DNA of 64,000 bases. It comes from Nemophila menziesii. Its lineage: Eukaryota > Streptophyta > Magnoliopsida > Boraginales > Hydrophyllaceae. The stretch is taken from positions 78,892,224-78,956,223 of the forward strand of contig JARWIR010000002.1 of assembly GCA_029959085.1 (NCBI GenBank). Direction: 5' to 3'. A program made the position numbers and the translations under genes. Positions 34,302-46,617 of the stretch are shown here, piece after piece (the stretch's first letter is position 1; each line of letters begins with the position of its first letter). The notes under the pieces were generated by a model. It saw nothing but the letters and a program-made list of their open reading frames with translations. It did no database searches and had not been told where the DNA came from.

Positions 34302-35240
34302 ATGACTAATCTTAACACACCGCTTGGTTTTAATGCCAACGAGAATCAAGTGAACCCACTTCTAGAACCTAATCCACTTAAGGGAGTTAAAAATAATATT
34401 CCACAAGGAGTGAAATTGAATGGAGCCAATCTACCAAATAGATCTAATTATCCAGTGCAAGGATTTCTAAGATGGGAGTGCCTATTCGTGTTCAGCCTTT
34501 GGGGATTCACCATCCAACAATTCAAGTCGCGCGTTTTAAGCCTAATATGGGTATGTTGAATCAATTCCTAGCTATGGGAATTAAGCCACCCTCCAAGATC
34601 TGGTTTGTGCTATCCAGAAGTTCATGCAGATATGTGACTCCTACATTACTCAAGGCATTACAAGGTAACAAATGTACTACTTCATGTTTCAATTTTTCAT
34701 AACCGGAGGTGCGAGTGAGTGGCTAGATAGACAACCATTTGAGACTATCCCTGGTTGGGATTCACTTAAAGCATTGTATGAGGATGAAAGACCAAGTTGA
34801 GATTGCAAACTTCAGTTAAGATGTAGAAGAGACCTTAGGGAAGACATGGACTAGATTTAAAAAACAATTGTAAAAGTGCTTACATACACTCATCTAATGC
34901 AACTCTCCATGTTTTATAAAGGGCTTGATGGAAATTCAAGTCTACGAGTGGATAACTTTGGTTGTGGTAGTTTTGTGTCAATTGATCTTGTTCAGGCCGC
35001 ACAAGAAATGCATAAGGTTATTGATACTGAAAGGAGTTGGCAAGTGACATGAGCACATAGAGTTGTGCTGCATGTTAAGAATGATAATAAGATAGATGTC
35101 GAACTCTCTACATTGGATAGTCAAATGAAGAATTTGGCTAATGTCTTAAAGAAAGGATTTAAATATAAGAAAAAAGAAGTGAAAGTTGTTCTAGAATCCT
35201 TTGGGTTTTCTAATTATGGTGCTAATGATCATGTTTAGAG
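34302..35240 (+). pseudogene. Element F gag, frameshifted
   Basis: It starts MTNLNTPLGFNANENQ. A frame change near 34470 leads to MGVPIRVQPLGIHHPTIQ, and then the capsid core can be read in pieces: FMQICDSYITQGIT, FFITGGASEWLDRQPFE and LSMFYKGLDGNSSLRVD. These align by eye with A (FMQIFDAYVTPGVT, FFLTGGVSEWYDQ) and I (LAMFYKGLNSESWLRVD). Gag packages the element RNA in living copies. At least four breaks make this copy untranslatable. Confidence 0.75.
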
Positions 35241-36138
35241 AAGTGTCAAGATAACCAAGACTCTATTGCGTTTTGTCGAATAGAGGTAACAACTATGTTA
35301 GTGGTCATGGTTATATGAAGCCTAATCGCAATCATCCTAGATTCAATTGGTCAAATCCTAATGGGGCGGCAAATCCAGGGAATTATCAAGAACGCCCCCA
35401 ATGACAAATTTTTCATCAAAGACCTCAGAATCAATTCCAAGGATTCCAAAAGCCCGTTCAATATGCTTATTCTGAGAGTCTCGCGCAAAAATCACTTCAT
35501 GAATATCCACTAGAAGGTACCTCAAATTATATTGTAAAAACTTTAAGATCAATCATGACAATAACTCAAGAGAATTTAAAGTACAATCAAGAGATGTGGA
35601 AGATCAACAATGAAAGAATGAATGAACACTCTGCGACACTATAAATGCTTGAAAATCAGGTATCCAGATTACTAATCCTCTTAATTTGAGACCATGAGGT
35701 CAAATACCAAGCAATACTGAGACCCCACAAAAGAAAGAGGAGTGTAATGTGATAGCGTTAAGAAGTGGGAATCAATTGCGCACATATTTTTCAAAGATGA
35801 AAGATAAAGAATCAACCTCTAAACCCACATAATTAGAAGAAGTTGAAGAAGAGGTTGAAGAATAAGTGATTGAACCACTGATAGTGAAAGATAATTTTGA
35901 AAAGATACCGTTCGTTTAGAAGAAGAAGAAAAAAGTTTTTAGTGAGAATCATCCTCCCCCACCTTTTCCTTCACGTGTCCAATTTAAGGGCAATGACAAA
36001 GTGTACAAGAAGTTCATAGACATGATAAAGAAGTTGCACATCACTTTGTCGTTTGTGGAAGCCATCTAAGGTATGCCAAAGTATTTAATATTTATGAAGG
36101 ATATACTTTTCTAAAAATTTAAGTATTTTTAGGGAGAG
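35241..36138 (+). pseudogene. Element F gag tail and spacer
   Basis: It shows GYMKPNRNHPRFNW (compare QNRNHPGFQY in A), CNVIALRSGNQL (compare CNAITTRSGRTL in A), and PPPPFPSRVQFKGNDK before the protease. Stops and frame changes are frequent. Confidence 0.65.
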
Positions 36139-36712
36139 ATGATTGGTTTACCAGAGGAATGTAGCACAATATGTCAAAGTAAGTTTCCCCAAAAATTAAA
36201 GGATCTCAGAAGTTTTAATATTATGATTTTAATTCGTGAGAGATGGACCATGAAAGCTTTGTGTAACTTGGTCGCAAGTATCAATCTTATGCCCAAGTCA
36301 ATATTTGAGAAGTTGAATATTTGGGAAGTAATAGCCACTACGATGACGTTGCAAATGGAATATAGGACGCTCTCCCATCCTGAGGGAAAAATTGAAGATG
36401 TGCTCGTCAAGGTAGGTAACCATATATTTTCATGTGATTTTATTATCCTTGACTACGATGCAGATAAGAATATGCCAATCATTATGAGGCGACCATTATT
36501 AGCGAGTGCAACACGAGGAAGGGAAGTTTAGTGTGTTCAAGGGTATAAAGTTCCCTAATCCAACAGAATATTGTTTTCTCTTGGACACACTCAGTCATGT
36601 GAAGAATTCAATGTATGGGGTGGATACCTTAGGATTGGAGGAAAAAAGGTGTAAGAAGAAGCCACCATTCAAAACCCCTCCTAACCTCAAACGTTATCCA
36701 TTCATTGATTAC
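36139..36712 (+). pseudogene. Element F protease with lost catalytic Asp, cut by H
   Basis: The open stretch 36139-36531 begins MIGLPEECSTICQSKFPQKL and contains ALCNLVASINLMPKSIFEKL. The active site is normally CDLGASINLMP; here Asp is Asn and Gly is Val, so the enzyme is inactive. HPEGKIEDVLVKVG and the IIMRRPLLA word (normally IILGRPFLA) follow. After a frame change, 36506-36712 encodes VFKGIKFPNPTEYCF and ends where the reversed copy H is inserted. The frame continues as the integrase-like tail at 42473. Confidence 0.78.
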
Positions 36713-37184
36713 TGGTGGGTCCTGGGGTGTTATAAAATAAAGCGATAAATAAATAGGAACCACAATACCGCAAGTGCACAATTGTCCAAGTAATACTACG
36801 ATAAATCGAGTTTCGTTCGCAGGGGCAGAATAGGTATAACTCTAGTATTAATCAACTAATAGAAATAATTGCTAAACAGGAAAAGTAAAAATATAATTGT
36901 TTGGTTTTTGATTTAAAACTAAAGATGCAAGAACTTAAATTACTGAATAAAATAAATGACTAAAAAGAAATAATGCAAGTAAATAAGATGTAGACGCGGA
37001 GATGAGAGATGTACTTGAGTCTCGCAAGGGAATCCACCTAAGTTAATATAATTAATGTTGCGTTCAAGGGTAAAATTGGTATTCAAATACTAGTCGGGAC
37101 TCTAATATCTCCTAGCCCCTGTCTGGTGGACCTAGGAGCTACCCTAAAGTACTATAAACCCCTGTATGGACGAATATGCCTCTT
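36713..37184 (-). repeat. Truncated 3' LTR of H
   Basis: TGGTGGGTCCTGGGGTG at the left matches 40936-40952. Homology to the 5' LTR stops at GCCTCTT (37184), where RT sequence begins. Confidence 0.85.
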
Positions 37185-39081
37185 TCACAATGGCTTAGAG
37201 AGCTTAGAGAAGTCCTTGATGAAACATCGATAAAAACTAGCATGACCTAAAAAGCTCCTCACCCCTTTTACAGAAATAGGAGGGAATAGTCTTGATTACC
37301 TCAATATTTGCACGATCCACTTCCAAACCTGAATTCAAAACCTTGTGTCCGAACACTATACCTTCACAAACCATAAAATGACACTTCCCCCAGTTCAAAA
37401 CCATATCAGTCTCCTTGCATCTAATTACTACCTTCTCCAAGTTCTATAAACACTCATCAAAGTTATCACCAAACATAGAAAAGTCATCCCATAAATACCT
37501 CAAGGAAATTATCGATCATGTTCCTGAAGATTGCCATCATGCATCTTTGGTAAGTAGCGGGTGCGTTACATAATCCAGATGACATCCTTCGAAAGGCAAA
37601 GGTACCAAACGGACATGTAAAACTCGTTTTGTGTTGGTCTTTCAGATCTACATATATCTGGTTATATCCATATATCTGGTTAGCTCTCAACTAGCTGATT
37701 TGTCTAACATTTGGTCTATGAAAGGGAGGGGAAAATGATCTTTTCTGGTAGCCTTGTTCAACTTACGATAATCCATACACACTCTCCAACTAACTATGGT
37801 TCTCGAGGGAATGGATTCATTCTGAGCATGTAGGACATTAGTGATACCACCCTTATTTGGTACACATTAAACTGGACTCACCCATTCGCTACTAGATATG
37901 TAATAAATGATTCAAAAATCTAGTAATTTAATAACCTTCTTCTTCACAACCTCTTTCATCGCTAGCATCAATCTCCATTTCCCTTCAACTGAGCGTGCAC
38001 TATCATCTTCCGGAATAATTTTGTGTTGGAAATAGGAAGGACTAATACCTTTGATGTCAGTGATAGTCCAACCAATTGACTCTTTATTAGCTATTAGTAT
38101 ACGCAACAATTCGTCTTCTTGAGGACTTGTTAAAGTAGCTGAAACAATAACATGTAACGTGTTGTTAGTACCTAAATAAGCATACCTCAAGTGTGACAGA
38201 AGCGGCTTTTCTTCTAGTTACAGGGGAGATTCGATAGATGGTTTCTTTTTAGGTAGTATCTCCCCAGATTCTCTTACAGGTTCATAGGCTAGACACCTAT
38301 GCTTTAAATTTACAGAATTGAGAGTTTCCACTGTATCGGCTAGCTCTCCAATTAGCTCAGGTAAGTCAAGTGTATGGGCTGCCTGCAAGACATCATCAAA
38401 ATTGAAATCATCAAATACCTCTTGCATGGCATGCTCTGCTGCATCTATTCGGAAACAGTCCTCTTGGGAATCTGGAAACTTCATGGCCCTAAACACGTTA
38501 AACTTTACCTCCTCGTCTTGGATTCGCATGTTTAACTCTCCGTTTTCTACATCAATTAAAGTACGCCCCGTGGCTAACAATGGTCTTCCCAAAATAATGG
38601 GGACATTTCTATCCGCGTCGTATTCAAGTATAACAAAATCATCGGGAAAAATTAAAGTACCTGCCTTGACAAGGACATCTTCTGTTCATCCCTCAGGATG
38701 TGCGAGGGATCTGTCAGCCATTTGCAAGACCATAGACGTAGGTCTTGCAATTCCTATCTTCAACTTCTCAAAAATTTATTTGGTCATGAGATTGATACTC
38801 GCACCCAAATCACACAAATCTTTCCCTTGCCACTCATTACTAATGGAAATAGGAATCGTGAAACTCCCATGATCAAGTAGTTTAGGTGGAAACTTACTTT
38901 GGCATATGTCACTACATCCTTCTGGTAACCCTATCATCTCATTCTCAAGGTATGGTCTTTTGTTAGAGATGGCTCTCTTCAAGAATTTAACGTATTTCAG
39001 CACATCTCTAATAGCATCTAGGAATGGTACATTAATATTAAGACCTCTTATCACATTCAAGAATTTCTGATAGTCAGCCAT
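37185..39081 (-). pseudogene. H protease and reverse transcriptase, broken
   Basis: From 39081 leftwards: MADYQKFLNVIRGLNINVPF, then KDLCDLGASINLMTK with an intact Asp, a TAA stop (38776-38778), ILGRPLLATGRTLIDVENGE (38592-38218 stretch), [58 protein letters not shown] and FGHKVLNSGLEVDRANIEV. The RT active site is hit by one extra G (FM-G-DDFSMFGDN), which shifts the frame at the catalytic aspartates near 37488. The last codon before the deletion join is TGA (37185-37187). The TAA and this TGA occur at the same codons in element A. Confidence 0.85.
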
Positions 39082-39961
39082 GTCTTCTTCTTTAGATTTT
39101 TCGGAATCTTCTCCACTTCCCCTATTTCGGGTTCATCTTCTTTTCCTATACATCCTTTACCTGTTTTTCCTTCACCGTTGTTTCCTTCTCTTTCATAACC
39201 ACAAAGGAAGGTGGGGGAAGTTTTTTACCACTTATGAGCGCTATAGCATTACAATCTTCTTTTGGTTTCGGATTTTCAGTGTCACTTGGGAGTTTCCCTT
39301 GTGGACGTTGATTCAATTGTTTCGCCATCTGAGCTATTTTATTTTCTAGCATTTTGAAAGCTGCTATAGATGCTTGTTGATCTTGTTGCGTTTTTGCTTG
39401 CAAAGTAATTAGTTCCTGTAGGTTCTGTTGAACATTTAACGCACCTTCTTGAGGTTGAGCAGGTAGAGCTTTCTGATTCATAGTGTCTGTATAGGTGTCC
39501 TGATGAGGTTTTCTCTGAGCTTAATTTCCGTAATTTTCCCCCTTGGTAGTTGTTCAGTGGTCTTGGTTGGTAATTATTGCCTTGGGGACGTGGCTGATAT
39601 GCGTATGTTGGATTAGCGACCCCATTTGGATCCGAATATTGGAAACCTGGATGGTTTCTATTTGGTTGATAACCTTAACCACCTGAATTATAGTTCCCTT
39701 GGTTGGAAACAAACATCACAGATTCTGGATTGCTTTGACAATTCTCCCACTCATGATCTTGTACACCACAGTTAGAACACCCATATATCTCTTGTGTAAC
39801 ATTAACGTATGCTCTTCTACCTAAAAAACCTTCTTTAACAGCTAAGGTTAGCTATTTCAATTGCCGCTCAATTGTGTTCTTCAATTTATTCTCCAATGAA
39901 GAGATTTTTTCATCAATTCTAGTGCTACTTTATATATAACCTCCACCTCGAATAGGTGCTC
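39082..39961 (-). pseudogene. H gag tail: zinc knuckle and spacer
   Basis: It contains CSNCGVQDHEWENC, a complete CCHC zinc knuckle, at about 39740-39785, then NRNHPGFQYSDPNG, and the open stretch 39146-39481 (MNQKALPAQPQEGALNV...GKLPSDTENPKPKEDCNAI). Stops and a frame change near 39500-39540 separate the parts. Confidence 0.75.
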
Positions 39962-40693
39962 TCATAGTATTCCAACCATCTCATTCCTCACTGTTCTTTT
40001 TAAAATAATCTTAGCATTAGCTGGAGTTACCTGTAAGAATCCACCACCACAAAGCAGGTCTAGATCTTTTCTTGATTGTCCTTCAAGGCCTTTACAGAAT
40101 ATTGACATTTGTTGTGGTTCTGTAAGACCATGATCTAGGACTCTTCTCAAGCATAACTGGAATCTTTTCCAACTCTTGCCCACAGATTCGTCTTGTTCTT
40201 GTTCAAATGACGTTAAAACAATCTTTGCATTTATTCTCATGTTACTCGGATAATAAAGATCAAAGAACACTGTCTGTAACTCATCCCAATTATTGATTGA
40301 TCTTGGTTCTTGTGAATCATGTCATTCACTAGCTGCGTCTATCATGAAAAATCTCAAATTTGCGTAGTACATCTGTTCTTTGTTTACACGTTGTGTTATA
40401 TATGAATCACATATTTGCATAAACTTCTATACTACACGAATCAGATCTTCTCAGGGTACTCCATGAAAGTTTCCAAAGTTTTAGAATTGAGATAACATAC
40501 TAGGATCGGCTCTGTACCGTGCAACATTAATTTCCGAAGGACCAATACCAAGAGCAGGAGCGCGATATGGAGCTTTTTCAGGACCTTGTATAAACCATGG
40601 ATCATTATCAACTGGAGGTTTCACTTTTGGAGGGGTATCTCCTACCACTCTTGGATTAAGTTCATTCTCGTTAGCCATTTCTGCTTCTCTGGG

Positions 40694-40765
<72 letters not shown>

Positions 40766-40801
40766 TGAAATTCTGACTAATATCTCAGGGTTATCGAGCA
40801 T
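39962..40801 (-). pseudogene. H gag, with GA-repeat expansion near the N-terminus
   Basis: The open stretch 40481-40801 starts MLDNPEILVRISNKRERE, runs through a long Arg-Glu repeat encoded by a GA microsatellite, and continues RLPREAEMANENELNPR. The core follows with stops: KFMQICDSYITQ and NNWDELQTVFFDLYYP. The second open stretch, 39962-40270, has EQDESVGKSWKRFQLCLRR. The aligned part of A (NKRKREAQAKEREES) has no such repeat, so the Arg-Glu run is a local expansion. Confidence 0.75.
40696..40761. repeat. (CT)n microsatellite inside H gag
   Basis: About 33 units; on the minus strand it is read as alternating Arg-Glu in the gag frame. Confidence 0.95.
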
Positions 40802-40912
40802 ACACCAGACCTGTAAAACTTAAGAAAGAACAAACAAATGAAAGCGTAAAACTGAAAAATAAAAATAACAATTAAACTACTAAAAGACTAACACCCGGGT
40901 CACACGCTACCG

Positions 40913-40929
40913 CCCCTGCAGCGACGCCA
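40913..40929 (-). promoter_or_regulatory. Primer-binding site of H
   Basis: Read on the minus strand: TGGCGTCGCTGCAGGGG, six bases after the LTR end. Confidence 0.75.
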
Positions 40930-40935
40930 AAAAAT

Positions 40936-42472
40936 TGGTGGGTCCTGGGGTGTTATAAAATAATGCGAAAAATAAATAGGAACCACAATACCGCAAGTGC
41001 ACGGTTGTCCAAGTAATACTCTGATAAATCAGGGTTCGTTCGCAGGGACGGAATAGGTATAACTCTAGTATTAATCAACTATAGAAATAATTGCTAAACA
41101 GAAAAGTAAAAATATATATTTGTTTGGTGTTTGATTTAAAACTAAAGATGCAAGAAATTAAATTACTGAATAAAATAAATTAATGAAAGAAATAATGCAA
41201 GTAAATAAGATGTAGACGCAAAGATGAGAAATGTACTTGAGTCTCGCCAGGGAATCCACCTAAGTTAATATAATTAATGTTCTGTTTAAGGGTAAAAATT
41301 TGTATTTAAATACTAGTCGGGACTCTGATATCTCCTAGTCCCCTGTCGGGTGGACCTAGGAGCTATCCTAAAGTACTATAAACCCATGTATGGGCGAATA
41401 TGTCTCTTCGGATGTGAAGATCTTACCTCTTTAGCTATGTTATTAGTCAAGCTTGTCGGTCAATAATGGACATCACACGGATATTACCTATTTTTGTAAT
41501 CAAACCCCCATGTCGGATGATCACTTTGCCACTAAAGTGAATAGCCCAATTACTAAAACCTATTTCTGGTTGTACCGAAAAGAAATAGTAAACAAGAACA
41601 AAATACTACCCAATATTAAATACACAACTTAGATTAAATAATGAAAGCCCAAATTTAGAAGCATAAATTAATTAACTAGGGTTTCAACCCATTTATTTGC
41701 GATTCTCAAGTACTAAAGAAATTAGTTCATAACAAAACTAAAAACTGAAAGTAAATAAATAAAATACATTGTTTTCAATTACTGAAAAGAAATTAGATAA
41801 CCTAAGGGTTGGATTGACTGTTGTTGGAAGAAAGGAATTCCTCCAGCTCTAACTTTTTCTCTGCCTTCTTGCTCTGACTTGAAAATAATGAATCGTAAGA
41901 AGTAATTCTATGAAGTGTGTGTAGAAAGGAGGTCTAAAAGTATATTTATACAGATAAATTCGGAATGGGATTTAGTGTAAGAATATTAGGTCAAAATATT
42001 AAAAGCCCAAATCCATCTTTTTAATTCATGTAACCGGTATGCAACCCTTAGTAAAACAGCTGAAACTTTTGCATATCAACTCTAAATCGAATCATTCTAG
42101 TTGCAAAATCTTCCTAACTCAGAGAGGAATTTTTCCATATTTCATGACCCAAAGGCTGAATCAGTGTCCAAGTGGCTCGAAATCAGCAATTAGTAACAGC
42201 CCTCCAGATTTGCAATTCTTTTAGTCAATTCTTCGAAAATTCTTTTCTTGCCTTTGACTCCTCCTCTAGATCTAAGACTTTAATCCCCAATTATCCTCCT
42301 TGTCTTGGATCTCCCTAGCATTCATGGACCTTAACGCACAAATGCTCTAAAAATAAAATATCTTAATTCCAAGGAGAGAAATTTTAATATGACGAAATAA
42401 GCATAAAAGTCTATCAAATAAGTCTAAAATGGAACATAAGGTCTAATATTTAGAACAAAACGGGAGACATCA
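40936..42472 (-). repeat. 5' LTR of H
   Basis: On the minus strand it runs from TGATGTCTCCCG to GGACCCACCA. It resembles the LTRs of element D in the middle part (the CAACTC...AACAGCTGAAACTTTTGC region, complement of D near 20645). Confidence 0.88.
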
Positions 42473-42766
42473 TTTAACTGAAGAGAACCAAGAAGAATGC
42501 GAGAAAGGTTCATAGGGAACCTAAGAGAAAGTGTAAAGATGGTGAATTTTGGGTGGGAGACACAGTAGTGATGAAATATTTGATCCCCAAACACACCACA
42601 CAAGTGAAAAACTTCTTGGAGTGGCCCTTTCAAGGTCACTAGAGTTGTTTCCGGGAGGTTAGTGAAGTTGGAGACCAAATAGGGTCGCGTGCTTCGCTTT
42701 GTAGAAGTTGATCGCCTCACCCACTACTGGGGAGGTTACGTGAGAAAAAAATAACCTTGAGGTAAC
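42473..42766 (+). pseudogene. Element F integrase C-terminal remnant (right of H)
   Basis: It reads KCKDGEFWVGDTVVMKYLI and VKNFLEWPFQGH, then in a second frame VEVDRLTHYWGGYV. This is the same GD-V...W-tail...VD-LTH-WGGY series as in B and I. It lies on the other side of H from the F protease. So in F too the protease region was followed closely by the integrase tail without RT. It ends where element A begins. Confidence 0.6.
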
Positions 42767-44481
42767 TGATGTTTCTCTATTTGTTCTAAATATTAGCCCT
42801 CGGGAGACATCATTTTAGGTGAATTATTGACTTATTAGCTAGACTTTTATGCATATGTTGTCATATTGCACTTTCTCCCCTTGGAATTAGACTATTTGCA
42901 TTTTTAGAGCTTTTGTGCGTTAATTTGAGTATTTTTGGTGCAAAGTTAGTATACTCTTAAATTTCAATACAAGGAGGAGAAGTAAGAATTAGATTTTAGC
43001 TTATTTCTAGTTTGTTAGGAAGTATTTTGTTCGAGGTTCTACTTCTAGAGTGCACTTTCCTATTTCTAGTCTTGAATTATTGATTTATTATTTTTAAAGC
43101 ATATGCGAAATAATTATTTATTGAATGTGAAGCTTTAAAAGATATATGGTAATTAATTAAAGACCAAGTCAAGTCAAAGAAGTAAATGAAAGAGATTTAC
43201 ATGGAAATAAAAAGATTAAGGAAGGATATATGCAAAGAAGGAAAAGATAAAGATGCCAAATAAATCTAAAATTTCATCCACGTTTCAAAGACGAGTCCAC
43301 AACTTAATATTGGCTAGGAATTTGGGAGAATGGTCTGGACCAATGGAAAGAGCATTCCGAGACAAGCGGTTTCGACTATTGGAACACGTCAAACGGATAA
43401 GTATTGAAAGAGATATGACCAAAACAAATCAGCAGCAGAATCTTACCTTTCTTAGATTTTAGGGCTACGAATTAAAGAGTTCTTGACTTGTCTTCCACTC
43501 CAAGTAAATTCGACCTAGGGCTTTCTAACACCTATAAATACACCCCTTATCCTCCTTTTTTATACACACTTCATATAATTAACAAAGAGGCTTAAGGATA
43601 TAAGTTAGAGCAAGCAGGAAGGAACAAAGCTGAGAGCTGGAGCAGTCATCTTCTCCAATTCGAAGCCAAACCCAACCTCTTCATTAGGTTTTATTTATTT
43701 TCTTTCTGTAAACATTATGTCTTTTAATTTTATTTGCTTATTTTTATTTTCCAGTATGAGCTAAACTTCTTAAGTGCTTGAGAATCTTTATATGGGTTGA
43801 ACCTTAATTTATTTAATTGATGTTTTCCGATTTGGGATTTTTGTAATTTAATTTGAATTGAGTAATTTAGTATTTTTTATTATCGTAAGTTAATTTCACT
43901 ATCAATGAATTAGCTAATCGGAGATAGGTTTGAGTAATTAGGCTATTCACTTTGGTGGGGAAGTGGTCGCCTTGACGAGGGGTTTATTTACAGACATAGG
44001 TAATAACCGTAAGATAGAAATTATTGATCCTGACGGATTTAGTTAATCTTATATCCAATTGGGTAGAGAACCTGACATTCGAAGGTGGATTATGGTCGCC
44101 TTGGCGGGGTTCGTAACATCTGAGAGTAGCTCCTAAGTCCATCCTGACGGAGTTTAGGAGAATCTAGAATCACGACTATTTAATTTGAATCTAGAATCTA
44201 GGGTTTCATATTTTATTTTCTTGCATTAGTCTTAATTTAGTTTAATAATTTACTTTATTTGCACTTTAGTTCTTAAACAAAAACCAAACAAAAATCTATT
44301 TCTTTACTTTAATTTGTCATTCAAGCAAGTATTACATCTATTGCATAACACCTTAGTCTTACCTAATCCGTCCCTGAGATCGAAATCCCGTTTACCGGAT
44401 ATTACTTGGACGATCCGTACACTTGCGGTACGTGTCTTGCCTTTATAGGTGTGTTTATTTATTACACACTAGGAGACACCA
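42767..44481 (+). repeat. 5' LTR of element A
   Basis: TGATGTTTCTC to GGAGACACCA. The first about 230 bp resemble the D/H LTRs, whereas the rest resembles the B LTR. Compared with the 3' LTR it lacks about 70 bp near 44190. Confidence 0.92.
43533..43540 (+). promoter_or_regulatory. TATA box of A 5' LTR
   Basis: TATAAATA, also at 53826 in the 3' LTR, in the same ACACC-TATAAATA-CACCCC context. Confidence 0.6.
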
Positions 44482-44487
44482 AGTTTT

Positions 44488-44505
44488 TGGCGCCGCTGCC
44501 GGGGA
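44488..44505 (+). promoter_or_regulatory. Primer-binding site of element A
   Basis: TGGCGCCGCTGCCGGGGA, the cleanest PBS in the window, six bases after the LTR end. Confidence 0.85.
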
Positions 44506-44733
44506 CAGTAGCGTGTGAGCACGTTGTTAGCAGTAAGTGTTTTAGTTGATAGTTTTTAGTTTAGTTTTATTTTTATTTTTCAGTTTTACGCTTTGGGTTA
44601 TTCTTTCTTTCTCAGATTTACAGGTTTTGGTATATGCTTGGAGATCTCATAATCCTTGATAATCCTGAAAGCCTAGTTCGAGAAGCAAACAAAAGAAAGA
44701 GAGAAGCTCAAGCAAAGGAAAGGGAAGAAAGCA

Positions 44734-46617
44734 ATGGCAGAATTAAATGCTCAAGACCCCACGATTCAATTGGATGAAAACGGTCTTCCAATTGTTTCAC
44801 CTATATTACCAATTCCACCGTTAGGAGTCCAATAACCAATTATTCTCGAAGGTCAGCAACAAATCAATAATAATAGTGGATTACCTCAAGATGATGGACC
44901 GCAAATCTTCCAACCAAATAACTATAGACCTTTTCGTATACCACCACTAGGACTCCGTCCTCCCGCATGAATTCGATTCAGACCAGGCGCGGGTATGATT
45001 AATCAGTTTACAACTGTTGGACAGTATACTGGTGCTGCTCGTGAAGATCCTATTCGCGCTATGTACAAGTTTATGCAAATCTTTGATGCATATGTCACCC
45101 CCGGAGTAACCCAAGAGCAAATGTACTTTCAAATGTTTCCATTCTTCCTCACCGGAGGAGTTAGTGAGTGGTATGATCAAAAACCACATAACGCGATCTT
45201 GACTTGGGATCAACTTCAGACAGCCTTTTTCGACAGATACTATCCTCAAAGGGTTCGACTTAGTGGGCAATTAGATATTGTTAGTTTTCGCCAAGAGCCA
45301 GGAGAAACTGTAGGTGTTGCATGGACTCGTTTTCAATCCTTATTACGCAAGTGCCCACTACATGGGTACTCTCTTGAATTACAGCTTGGAATATTTTATC
45401 AAAGTTTAGGTCAAGCCGCGAAAGACAAGATCAATACTATGTGCCAAGGTGGTCTCATGATGGTCACTGATCAAGCTCTGATAATCATGGACGGAATTGT
45501 GAAGAATGAAATGAGTTGGAAATCTTTGAAATCATCGGTTAGAGCTACTGAAAGAGGTACTTTGAATTTGGACACAGAAACTGCATTGAACGCTAAGATC
45601 GCCGCACTTGAGAACAAGCTGAAAAAATTATCTATGTCGAATAAAGTTGTGGTAAACATTGTTAATGAACAAGAATTATGTTCTAGTTGTGGAGGAGATG
45701 ATCATAGCTGAGAAGAATGTGCCAACAACTCAGAATCCGTTTATTTCGTTAATCAGCGAGGTAACTATTCAGGTGGTCAAGGTTATGGAAATCAAAACAG
45801 AAATCATCCAGGCTTTCAGTATTCGAATCCACATGGGCCAGCCAATCCTGGAACCTATCAACAAAGGCCTCAGGTGAACAATTACCAGTTTCGGTCGCAA
45901 AACCAATACCAAGGGAATCAACCTAGAGCCGATCAAGACGCTTATGCCAACACGTTAGATCAAAAGGCGCTTCCTTCTCAACCTCAAGAAGGCACAATTA
46001 CCGCAAGTGAGTTAGCACTTACTGTGAAGAAATACATGTCTGATGCAGAGAAGAGGTCAGAGAAAATCGAAAACCAGCTATCTCGATTCATGGATGACAC
46101 CCACACGAGAGAAAACAAGATGGAAGAAATATTAAACTCACATTCCGCTTCGTTAAAAATCTTAGAGACTGAAATATCAAAGATCGCCAACAGTTTAAAT
46201 GTTCGAGGCCAAGGCCAACTCCCGAGTGACACAGAAATTCCTAAACAAAGGGAGGATTGTAACGCGATCACTACCAGAAGTGGTAGGACTTTGCAACCAC
46301 CACCCTTCCCGGTTATGAAAGAAAAAGAAGTTACTAGAAAAGAAAAAATGTTAGAAGAGGTGGAAGAGAAAGATGAAGAACTTGAAGTGGTAGAAGTGGA
46401 GAAGATTCCGAAAATTCCGAAAAAGAAAGATGTTGCAGAAACCCATCCTCCTCCACCTTTCCCCTCCAGAGTTCAGAAGAAAGGAGATATGGTTCAATAT
46501 CAAAGATTTCTGAATAGGGTAAGAGGTCTCAATATTAAAATTCCGTTGTTAGAAGCCATCAAAGACATACCAAAGTACGTGAAGTTTTTAAAGAGATCCC
46601 TCACTAATAAGAAATAA
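44734..46617 (+). pseudogene. Element A gag polyprotein, interrupted by stops
   Basis: The ATG at 44734 (MAELNAQDPTIQLDENG) opens a frame with stops at 44833 and 44968. It then runs to 45711 with the capsid core FMQIFDAYVTPGVTQEQM, FFLTGGVSEWYDQKPH, SFRQEPGETVGVAWTRFQ and LRKCPLHGYSLELQLGIF. The zinc knuckle CSSCGGDDHS-stop-EEC is cut by a TGA at 45709-45711, one base from the expected TGG. The same frame continues to 46617 with the gag-protease spacer (CNAITTRSGRTLQPPPF, acidic stretch, PPPPFPSRVQKKGDM). Gag forms the particle and binds RNA. With the three stops reversed it would be one frame. Confidence 0.88.

Larger units (their letters stand above)
36713..42472 (-). mobile_element. LTR retrotransposon H, Athila-like, truncated, minus strand
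   Basis: Reversed element with a complete 5' LTR on the right (40936-42472), a PBS, gag, protease and RT. It breaks off at about 37184 inside the RT-RNase H boundary and joins directly to the end part of its 3' LTR (36713-37184). RNase H, integrase and the 3' noncoding region are deleted. It interrupts element F, whose two parts fit together on either side. The five flanking bases (ATTAC and TTTAA) agree only partly. Confidence 0.85.

Noticed and set aside
38318..38872. 184-aa plus-strand frame
   Set aside because: It is the antisense of the H protease region, whose minus-strand product has clear motifs.
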